From Pseudomonadota bacterium (GTDB taxonomy: Bacteria > Pseudomonadota > Alphaproteobacteria > Sphingomonadales > Sphingomonadaceae): 5,464 bases of DNA. This document shows, piece by piece, positions 1-5,464 of the stretch. The notes below the pieces were generated by a model. That model saw nothing but the letters and a program-made list of their open reading frames with translations. It ran no database searches and was not told the origin of the DNA. Position numbers and translations under genes: made by a program. The first letter of the stretch is position 1; the number at the start of each line of letters is the position of its first letter. The stretch lies in assembly GCA_023386515.1 (NCBI GenBank), contig JAEWJQ010000118.1, forward strand, positions 1 through 5,464. Reading direction: 5' to 3'.

Positions 1-6
1 ATCCAT
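1..6 (-). CDS. Possible start codon of a third operon gene, cut by the window edge
   Basis: The minus strand shows ATG (6-4) followed by GAT at the very edge. GAAGG lies eight bases before it, with a nearer GGGG, and it begins 36 bases after the permease stop. An outer-membrane channel gene often occupies this place in RND operons. Only two codons are visible, so neither the gene nor its product can be confirmed. Confidence 0.2.
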
Positions 7-27
7 TTCCCCGACCTTCGCCGTGTT

Positions 28-50
28 AAAGGACGGAGAGCCTCACTCCG
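28..50 (-). terminator. Weak hairpin overlapping the end of the permease gene
   Basis: On the minus strand CGGAG (50-46) pairs with CTCCG (38-34) around a seven-base loop that contains the permease TGA. TCC and then TTT follow (33-28). The five-pair stem and short T-run make a poor terminator. The operon may well continue leftward past it. Confidence 0.2.
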
Positions 51-3000
51 CCGGCTGGTCGCCCTCGTAGCCGATGCGGCCCTGTGCGGGGCCGAGCTTG
101 GGCGCGGCCGGGTCGCCGGCGATGCCGACCACCGCGCTGCCGTCGTCGCCGGGGCGGTAGGTGAGCAGGCGCCGGCCGAGGCGGGGGCCGACGAACCGCT
201 CGACCCCGACGGCGAGGCTGAACGCGGCGGGCACGATCAGCAGCGTGAGGACGGTCGACAGCGTCAGGCCGCCGATCACGACGATGCCCATCGGCGCGCG
301 CCACGATCCGTCGCCGTTCAGCGACAGAGCGGTCGGGATCATGCCCGCGACCATCGCCACCGTGGTCATCACGATCGGCTGCGCGCGCTTGTGGCCGGCG
401 TCGATGATCGCGGTCAGCGTGTCGACGCCCTTCTCCATCTCCTCCAGCGCGAAATCGATCAGCAGGATCGAGTTTTTGGCGACGATGCCGAGCAGCATCA
501 GCAAGCCGATGTAGACCGGCAGCGACACCGGCTTGCCCGCCACCCACAGGGCGATCAGGCCGCCGAGCGGCGCGAGCAGCAGCGAGCCCATGTTGACGAA
601 CGGCGGCAGCGCGCGGCGATACAGGAGGACGAGCACCGCGAAGACCAGGAAGGTGCCGCTGACCACCGCGATGATGAAGTTGGTGATCATCTCCTGCTGC
701 CACTTGGCCTGGCCGAGGGTCAGCTTGTTCACGCCGATCGGCAGGTTCTTCATGGTCGGCAGATTGTCGATCTGCTTCTGCGCGACACCCGACAGGACGC
801 CGGGGGCGAGGTCGGCGCCGACGGTGATCTGCCGCTGCTGGTTGACGCGATCGATCTTGGTCGGGCCGGAGCCGAGGCCGATGTCGGCGACGACGCTCAA
901 GGGCACCGAGCCGCCGTTCTGCGTAGTGACGGGCAGGTTCTGGATCGTCGACAGCTCGGTGCGCGCACCCTCGTCGAGCGCGACGCGGATCGGCACCTGG
1001 CGGTCGGAGAGCGAGAAGCGCGCCGAATTCTGGTCGATGTCGCCCAAAGTGGCGATGCGGATCGCGCTCGACAGCGCCTGCGTCGTCACGCCGAGCTGGG
1101 CGGCGAGATCGAGCCGCGGCTTGATCACGATCTCCGGCCGCTGGATGTTGCCGGCGACGCGCGGCGCGGTGAGCGTCGGCAGCTTGCTCATCTCCGCGAC
1201 GATCTGGTTCGCGGTCTTGGTGAGCAGGTCGGGATCGTCACCGCCGAGCACGACGGTCATGTCGCGGCCCGACGAGCCCCAGCCGAACTGCGAGCGGAAG
1301 CCGACGCGCGCGTCGGGGATCTTGGCGAGCTGCGGCGCGAGTTGGCGCTCGAATTCGGTGCTCTTGAGCTTGCGGTCGTCCTTCAGCGTCGCGGTGACGC
1401 GGCCGGTGTTGACCGAGCCGTTGGAGCCGGTGCGGGCGTAGACGGAGGCGACGTCGGGCTGCTTGCGCAGCAGGTCGGCGACCTGGCGGACGACCGCGTC
1501 GGTCTGTTCCAGCGTGGTGCCGGGCACCATCTCGATCGTCGCGGTGGAATCGTCCTGGTCCTGTTCGGGGCTGAACTGCGACGGCAGCACCGCGAACATG
1601 ACCAGCGTCATCGCAAAGGCGCCGACGCCGATGCCGACCACCCACAGGCGATGATCGCGGAAGCGGCCGAGGATGCGGTGGATGCCGCCGCGCGCCGCGC
1701 TCGCCTTGGCCCGGCCGCTGTCGAGCGTCCAGCGCAGCACGCCCATATAGGCGTCCATCAGGCGACCCTCGCCATGGCTGGCGGGGCCCGCGGCCTTGAG
1801 AAAATAGGCGGCGATCATCGGCGTGACGAGACGCGCGACCGCCAGGCTCATCAGCACCGAGACGACGACGGTGAGGCCGAAATTCTTGAAGAACTGGCCG
1901 GAAATGCCGGGCATGACGCTGACCGGCATGAACACCGCGACGATCGCCATCGTCGTCGCCAGCACGGCGAGGCCGATCTCGTCCGCCGCGTCGATCGATG
2001 CCTGATAGGCCGATTTGCCCATGCGCATGTGGCGGACGATGTTCTCGATCTCGACGATCGCGTCGTCGACCAGCACGCCGGCGACCAGGCTGAGCGCGAG
2101 CAGCGTCATCTGGTTGAGGTTGAAGCCGAGCAGCTCCATGAACCAGAAGGTCGGGATCGCCGACAGCGGGATGGCGAGCGCGGAGATCAGCGTCGCGCGA
2201 CCGTCGCGCAGGAACAGGAACACGACGATGACGGCGAGGATCGCGCCCTCGATCATCGCGTGGATCGCGCTCTCATATTGCATCTCGGTGTATTTGACGC
2301 TGTTCGAACGCAGCACGAAATGCACCGAGGGGTTGCGCTTCTCGAGATCGGCGAGCTTCTTCACCGCGCCGTTGAACACGCTGACGTCGGACGCGCCCTT
2401 GGCGCGCTGGAAGTCGAAGCTGATCGCCTGGCGGCCGTCGACCGCGGCGCGGCTACGCTGTTCGGCATAGAGGTCGCGGACCGTGGCGATGTCGGCGAGG
2501 CGGACGGTGCGGCCGGCCGACACCGGGATCAGCGTCTGGCCGAGATCGTAGGCGTTCTTGGCATTGCCGAGCACGCGCACCGATTCCTCCGCGCCCGCGA
2601 TCTCGGCGCGGCCGCCGGCGGCATTGAGGTTGATCGCGCGCAATTGCTGGTTGACCTGGCTGGCGGTCAGCCCCTGGCTCTGCAGCTTGGCGGGGTCGAG
2701 GATGACCCGGATCTCGCGGGTGACGCCGCCGTTGCGGTTGACCGCGGCCATGCCGGGCACCGACAGCAATTCCTTGGTGACGGTATTGTCGATGTACCAG
2801 CTGAGCTGTTCCACCGTCATGTCGTTGGAGATCGCCGAATAGCTGGCGAGATCGTTGTCGGTGGTGTTGGCGCGGAACACCTGCGGTTCGAGGATGCCGT
2901 CGGGCAGGTTGCTGCGGATCTGCTGGATCGCGCTGCGCACGTCCTCGACCGCGCGGTCGATCGGCGTGCCGATCGTCAGCTGGACGACGGTCTGCGACTG

Positions 3001-3270
3001 GCCCTCGGTGACGGTGGAGTTGATCTCGTCGACGCCCTGCAGGCTGCGCAGCGCGGATTCGACCTTCTGCGTGACCTGGTTCTCCAGCTCGGTCGGCGCG
3101 GCGCCGGGCTGGCTGATGACGACGATCGCGACCGGGAAGTCGATGTCGGGATCGTTGTTGACGCTCATCCGCATGAACGACACGACGCCGGCCAGCGTCA
3201 GCGCGACGAACAGCACGATCGGCGGAACCGGGTTGCGGATCGCCCAGGCGGAAATGTTGCGAAAGCTCAT
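43..3270 (-). CDS. RND efflux transporter permease subunit (HAE-1/AcrB family)
   Basis: Inner-membrane proton/drug antiporter that would export substrates through a tripartite pump. The 1075-residue product is close to the usual 1030-1070 for the family. Visible layout: TM1 about 13-35, large periplasmic loop about 36-336, TM2-TM6 about 337-490, TM7 about 541-563, second periplasmic loop about 564-861, and TM8-TM12 about 862-1020. The TM4 motif [10 protein letters not shown] gives D402 and D403, matching AcrB D407/D408. K932 in [14 protein letters not shown] matches AcrB K940, and R962 and T969 in [10 protein letters not shown] match R971 and T978, so the proton relay looks intact. The cytoplasmic segment between TM6 and TM7 is longer than usual (basic, Ala/Gly/Arg-rich, about 515-540). 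The C-terminal tail after TM12 is about 55 residues, rich in Gly, Pro and Asp. The ATG lies 5 bases after the adaptor stop, with a weak GGCGAG site at 3280-3285, so translational coupling is likely. Substrate cannot be read from the sequence. Confidence 0.97.
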   Translation of the reverse strand: MSFRNISAWAIRNPVPPIVLFVALTLAGVVSFMRMSVNNDPDIDFPVAIVVISQPGAAPTELENQVTQKVESALRSLQGVDEINSTVTEGQSQTVVQLTIGTPIDRAVEDVRSAIQQIRSNLPDGILEPQVFRANTTDNDLASYSAISNDMTVEQLSWYIDNTVTKELLSVPGMAAVNRNGGVTREIRVILDPAKLQSQGLTASQVNQQLRAINLNAAGGRAEIAGAEESVRVLGNAKNAYDLGQTLIPVSAGRTVRLADIATVRDLYAEQRSRAAVDGRQAISFDFQRAKGASDVSVFNGAVKKLADLEKRNPSVHFVLRSNSVKYTEMQYESAIHAMIEGAILAVIVVFLFLRDGRATLISALAIPLSAIPTFWFMELLGFNLNQMTLLALSLVAGVLVDDAIVEIENIVRHMRMGKSAYQASIDAADEIGLAVLATTMAIVAVFMPVSVMPGISGQFFKNFGLTVVVSVLMSLAVARLVTPMIAAYFLKAAGPASHGEGRLMDAYMGVLRWTLDSGRAKASAARGGIHRILGRFRDHRLWVVGIGVGAFAMTLVMFAVLPSQFSPEQDQDDSTATIEMVPGTTLEQTDAVVRQVADLLRKQPDVASVYARTGSNGSVNTGRVTATLKDDRKLKSTEFERQLAPQLAKIPDARVGFRSQFGWGSSGRDMTVVLGGDDPDLLTKTANQIVAEMSKLPTLTAPRVAGNIQRPEIVIKPRLDLAAQLGVTTQALSSAIRIATLGDIDQNSARFSLSDRQVPIRVALDEGARTELSTIQNLPVTTQNGGSVPLSVVADIGLGSGPTKIDRVNQQRQITVGADLAPGVLSGVAQKQIDNLPTMKNLPIGVNKLTLGQAKWQQEMITNFIIAVVSGTFLVFAVLVLLYRRALPPFVNMGSLLLAPLGGLIALWVAGKPVSLPVYIGLLMLLGIVAKNSILLIDFALEEMEKGVDTLTAIIDAGHKRAQPIVMTTVAMVAGMIPTALSLNGDGSWRAPMGIVVIGGLTLSTVLTLLIVPAAFSLAVGVERFVGPRLGRRLLTYRPGDDGSAVVGIAGDPAAPKLGPAQGRIGYEGDQPAE

Positions 3271-3275
3271 GACGA

Positions 3276-4457
3276 TCAGCTCGCCTTGGTGGTGGCAGCG
3301 CGGAGCAGCGGCTTCACCTTCTGCCCCGGCGACAGGAAGCCGCCGGCGGATTGGACCACGCGCTCCGTGCCGTCGAGGCCGCTAGCGATGGTGATCCCGG
3401 TGTCAAAGACCTGGCCGACCTTGACGTTGCGGCGCTCGACCTTGTCGTCCTTGCCGACGACGTAGACGAAGCTACCCTTCTCGTCGCTCTGCAGCGCCGA
3501 ATTCGGCAGCAGCGGCGCCTGGCCGGCCCCGCCGATGATCGTCGCGGTGGCGAAGCCGCCGGGGCGGATCGCATCGTTATAGGCGACCTGGACGCGGGCG
3601 GTGCCCTGGCGCGTCTGCGGGTCGATGATCGGCGACAGCTGCCAGACGGTGCCGGGGAAGCCCTGCGTCGTGCCGACCGGCGTGACGGTGGCGCGGGAGC
3701 CGACGTGCAGGCCGGCGAGGTCGGTTTCCGCGACCTGCGCGCGCAGCTCCATCTGGCCGTCCATCGCCATGCGGAACAGGACTCCCGAACCGCTGCTGAC
3801 GATCTGGCCCGGCTCCGCCTGGCGGGTCAGCACCAGGCCGGCGGCGGGCGCGCGGATGTCGAGCCGGCCGTTGCGCGCCTGCGTCTCGCGCAGCGCCGCC
3901 TGGGCGACGCGGACGCGGGCGGCGGCGGCATCGCGGGTCGCGGCCTTGCGCTGCAGATCCGCCTTGGAGATGAAGCCGCGGTCGACCAGCGCCTGCGCCC
4001 GGTCGAGTTCGGCCTGGGCGATGTCCTGATCGGATTTGGCGACGGCGATCTGCGCGGCCAGGCTCTGCGCAGTCTGCGCCTGCACCGATCGATCGACGGT
4101 GGCGAGGACCTGACCGGCCTTCACCCACTGGCCGGGCTCGACCAGCACGCGGGTGATCATGCCGCCTTCACCGGCGACGCCGACCGGCATTTCACGCTTG
4201 GCGGCGAGCGTGCCGGTGGCGTTGACGGTGCGGTCGACCAGCTGGCGGCCGGGGACGATGACGCTGACCAGCGGCAGCTGCTCGCCGCCCTGCGCCTTCG
4301 GCGCCTCGTGCTTGCGGCCGAACAATAGCCAGCCGGCGATCACCGCGACCAGGATCATGGCGACGATCCCGACGATGCGGCCCTTGCCGCGCGGCGCGGG
4401 CGCGCCGGGCAAGGCGAGCCGCTCTTCCTGTCCGATCATCCCGGTTTCGTAATTCAT
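3276..4457 (-). CDS. RND efflux periplasmic adaptor subunit (membrane-fusion protein)
   Basis: Links the RND permease to an outer-membrane channel. The 393-residue product has a short cytoplasmic N-terminus ending in basic residues (R23, K25, R27), then one membrane anchor at about 28-46. It contains no cysteine, so it is not a lipoprotein like AcrA. Domains in order: first lipoyl half about 90-122 (VEPGQWVKAGQVLATVD), alpha-hairpin coiled coil about 123-195, second lipoyl half about 199-228 (IRAPAAGLVLTRQAEPGQIV), beta-barrel about 236-310, and membrane-proximal domain about 314-385. The hairpin tip carries R153, L157 and S164, the RxxxLxxxxxxS spacing known from AcrA (R128, L132, S139) for contact with TolC. 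This indicates a TolC-type partner, which is not encoded here. I chose the ATG at 4457. A TTG at 4469 would add four residues but abuts its only good Shine-Dalgarno. This is the first gene of the operon, immediately upstream of the permease. Confidence 0.95.
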   Translation of the reverse strand: MNYETGMIGQEERLALPGAPAPRGKGRIVGIVAMILVAVIAGWLLFGRKHEAPKAQGGEQLPLVSVIVPGRQLVDRTVNATGTLAAKREMPVGVAGEGGMITRVLVEPGQWVKAGQVLATVDRSVQAQTAQSLAAQIAVAKSDQDIAQAELDRAQALVDRGFISKADLQRKAATRDAAAARVRVAQAALRETQARNGRLDIRAPAAGLVLTRQAEPGQIVSSGSGVLFRMAMDGQMELRAQVAETDLAGLHVGSRATVTPVGTTQGFPGTVWQLSPIIDPQTRQGTARVQVAYNDAIRPGGFATATIIGGAGQAPLLPNSALQSDEKGSFVYVVGKDDKVERRNVKVGQVFDTGITIASGLDGTERVVQSAGGFLSPGQKVKPLLRAATTKAS

Positions 4458-4463
4458 GCCCGA

Positions 4464-4474
4464 CCCCAATCCTC
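4464..4474 (-). promoter_or_regulatory. Ribosome-binding region of the adaptor gene
   Basis: The minus strand reads GAGGA (4474-4470) then TTGGGG. The GGGG (4467-4464) is six bases before the ATG at 4457, and the GAGGA is twelve bases before it. The GAGGA directly abuts the alternative TTG at 4469, which is too close for initiation there. The layout therefore favours the ATG, although neither purine run is an ideal Shine-Dalgarno at ideal spacing. Confidence 0.5.
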
Positions 4475-4482
4475 ACCGAACA

Positions 4483-4503
4483 GCTGTATTACATGAATAT
4501 AGC
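4483..4503. promoter_or_regulatory. Imperfect 21-base dyad, candidate repressor operator
   Basis: On the plus strand, GCTGTATT (4483-4490) and AATATAGC (4496-4503) are inverted repeats with seven of eight pairs matching, separated by ACATG. The only mismatch is G4486 against T4500. The dyad covers the -10 element of the candidate efflux promoter and part of its spacer, where TetR- or MarR-type repressors of RND operons typically bind. No regulator gene is in the window, so the protein that binds is unknown. With one mismatch in short arms, chance symmetry is possible. Confidence 0.4.
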
Positions 4504-4514
4504 ACTTCGCTCAA
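4486..4514 (-). promoter_or_regulatory. Candidate sigma70-type promoter for the efflux operon
   Basis: Read on the minus strand, TTGAGC (4514-4509) lies 17 bases from TAATAC (4491-4486). The -35 matches TTGACA at four of six positions. The -10 matches TATAAT at three of six. Spacing is ideal and the element sits in the only AT-rich patch of the intergenic region. Transcription would begin near 4479, giving a leader of about 20 bases before the adaptor ATG at 4457. This is inferred from sequence pattern only. Confidence 0.45.
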
Positions 4515-4634
4515 GCCCCCCGGCGAGCGGTGCCGCCCTGTGCCCGAAATATGCTGCAACCGCAAGGAAAAGGCCCGTTCAGCCACGGTTGTAGCAGGGT
4601 CGGGCAGGGGGCATGGACCACAAGGATCAATAAC

Positions 4635-4640
4635 GGGAGA
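4635..4640 (+). promoter_or_regulatory. Ribosome-binding site deciding the GTG start of the SIMPL gene
   Basis: GGGAGA lies six bases before the GTG at 4647. No comparable purine run precedes the upstream in-frame candidates at 4530 and 4551. It fixes the start at a codon that places the signal peptide at the N-terminus. Confidence 0.75.
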
Positions 4641-4646
4641 TATAGC

Positions 4647-5402
4647 GTGACTCAGGCGATCGGGGTGCGGGCGGCGACGGGCACGGCGGTGCTGGCCATG
4701 GCCTTGCTGGCGGCGGTGCCCGCCACCGCGCAACAGGCGGCGCAGACGGTGGAGCCTCTGGTGCCGGCCGCCGGTACCGTTCTGGAGGTCAGCGCAGAGG
4801 GGCGGACGACGCGGGTCCCCGATCTGGCGACGATCCGCGCAGGCGTGGTGTCGCAGGCGCCGACCGCGGCCGCAGCACTGTCGGACAATGCGCAGCGGAT
4901 GGCGCGCGTGATCGCGGCGCTGAAGCGCGCCGGGGTCGCCGAGCGCGACGTCGCCACCTCGACGGTCGGGCTCGCGCCGCAATATCGCTATGCCGACAAC
5001 CAGCCGCCGACGATCACCGGCTATCAGGCGACCAACAGCGTGGCGATCCGCTTCCGCGACGTGGCACGGGCCGGCACGCTCCTCGACGCGCTGGTGGCGC
5101 AGGGCGCCAACCAGATCGACGGGCCGAACCTGTCGATCGACAAGCCCGATGCCGCGCTCGACGAGGCGCGCACCGACGCGGTCAAGCGGGCGCGGGCCAA
5201 GGCCGACGTCTATGCCGCCGCCGCCGGCCTGCGCGTCGTCCGCATGGTGTCGATCAGCGAGGCCGGCCAGGATGCCGGCGGGCCCGAGCCGGTAAGGCCG
5301 ATGATGATGATGCGCGTCCAGGCAGAGGCCGCGCCGACGCAGATCGCGCCGGGCGAGAAGAACGTCACCGTGACGCTGTCGGTGCGCTTCCTGCTGGGGT
5401 GA
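4647..5402 (+). CDS. SIMPL-domain (DUF541) periplasmic protein, BP26/YggE-like
   Basis: Predicted exported protein of 251 residues. The signal peptide has a basic residue at R8, a hydrophobic core at about 11-25 and an Ala-Thr-Ala cleavage site after residue 28. The rest is a SIMPL domain (about 41-250). It opens with LEVSAEGRTTRVPDLATIRAGV, close to the family's 'V-x-G-x-G ... PD-A-x-x-x-x-G-V' opening. It continues with the YQATNSVAIRFRD strand, the helix with TDAVKRARAKADVYAAAAGL, and a final strand (KNVTVTLSVRF). A Met run (residues 209-212) falls in the variable, often Met-rich stretch before the last strand. Family members include Brucella BP26, which forms large periplasmic assemblies, and E. 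coli YggE, linked to oxidative stress; the molecular role is unsettled. I chose the GTG at 4647 because GGGAGA precedes it by six bases and it puts the signal peptide at the N-terminus. Frame-compatible starts at 4530 (GTG) and 4551 (ATG) lack a ribosome-binding site. The gene is divergent from the efflux operon. Confidence 0.93.
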   Translation: MTQAIGVRAATGTAVLAMALLAAVPATAQQAAQTVEPLVPAAGTVLEVSAEGRTTRVPDLATIRAGVVSQAPTAAAALSDNAQRMARVIAALKRAGVAERDVATSTVGLAPQYRYADNQPPTITGYQATNSVAIRFRDVARAGTLLDALVAQGANQIDGPNLSIDKPDAALDEARTDAVKRARAKADVYAAAAGLRVVRMVSISEAGQDAGGPEPVRPMMMMRVQAEAAPTQIAPGEKNVTVTLSVRFLLG

Positions 5403-5410
5403 CGCCGAAA

Positions 5411-5438
5411 GGCGCCTGCCCGTATGCGGGGAGGCGCC
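5411..5438 (+). terminator. GC-rich hairpin after the SIMPL gene, possible terminator
   Basis: GGCGCCT (5411-5417) pairs with AGGCGCC (5432-5438). After one G/G mismatch the stem continues as CCCG (5419-5422) with CGGG (5427-5430), closing a TATG loop. It starts eight bases after the TGA. No T-run follows on the plus strand, so it is not a canonical intrinsic terminator in that direction. On the minus strand the same hairpin is followed by TTT, so it could act weakly on a convergent gene to the right. Stem strength is high, but the terminator role is inferred. Confidence 0.45.
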
Positions 5439-5464
5439 CCAGGGCACCCCATACGAAAAGGGGC

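Noticed and set aside
391..3465. A 1024-codon open reading frame on the plus strand, antisense to nearly all of the permease gene
   Set aside because: Across the permease it is in register with the sense codons, so it would stop only where the sense gene uses TTA, CTA or TCA, which this GC-rich gene avoids. Its product is a low-complexity mix of Arg, Asp, His, Ala and Gln with no recognisable domain. The sense frame is an unmistakable RND permease.
3351..4328. A 325-codon plus-strand frame antisense to the adaptor
   Set aside because: It has the same low-complexity Arg/Asp/Ala/Gly composition and no ribosome-binding site. It lies opposite a well-formed adaptor gene and is explained by high GC.
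4527..4536. GCGG-TG-CCGC palindrome as an operator
   Set aside because: It is a short GC-only palindrome, frequent by chance at this base composition, and is not positioned against any promoter I could identify.
4589..4617. Promoter for the SIMPL gene (TTGTAG with CATGGA 17 bases downstream)
   Set aside because: The -10 match is too poor to support, and no better plus-strand pair was found between 4504 and 4646.
4530..4646. A 39-residue N-terminal extension of the SIMPL protein
   Set aside because: The GTG at 4530 and ATG at 4551 have no ribosome-binding site, and the extension would bury the signal peptide.
5301..5312. Four ATG repeats as a phase-variable microsatellite
   Set aside because: Trinucleotide units cannot cause frameshifts, four copies are few, and Met-rich sequence at this place is common in SIMPL proteins.
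4473..5447. A 324-codon minus-strand frame antisense to the SIMPL gene
   Set aside because: The product is rich in Arg, His, Gly and Asp with no domain, while the plus-strand frame has a signal peptide and a full SIMPL domain.

Overview
The window is GC-rich throughout, with G or C at most third codon positions. It holds three complete protein genes around one divergent intergenic region. Codon usage, high GC and the style of the encoded proteins suggest an alphaproteobacterium, most likely a sphingomonad (Sphingomonas or a relative). This is inference from protein and base-composition style; no marker gene is present to prove it.

Left and centre, minus strand (about 43-4457): a two-gene efflux operon read right to left. 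The first gene encodes a periplasmic adaptor (membrane-fusion protein) of the RND class. The second starts after a 5-base gap and encodes an RND inner-membrane permease of the HAE-1/AcrB type. The permease keeps the residues of the proton relay. The adaptor keeps the hairpin-tip R-L-S pattern used to dock with TolC-type channels. No outer-membrane channel or regulator gene lies inside the window. A possible start codon for a third gene sits at the extreme left edge.

Middle (4458-4646): the divergent control region. An AT-rich patch here holds a plausible promoter for the efflux operon, and an imperfect 21-base dyad sits over its -10 element. This is the best regulatory signal in the window. 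No convincing promoter was found for the rightward gene, although it has a clear ribosome-binding site.

Right, plus strand (4647-5402): a secreted SIMPL-domain (DUF541, BP26/YggE-like) periplasmic protein with a clear signal peptide. A GC-rich hairpin cluster follows and fills the rest of the window.

Together the genes look like an envelope-defence module: a tripartite proton-driven exporter, probably repressor-controlled, beside a periplasmic protein from a family linked to envelope or oxidative stress. I found no mobile element, CRISPR array, RNA gene or clearly new system. The very long antisense reading frame across the permease gene is best explained as a composition artefact.
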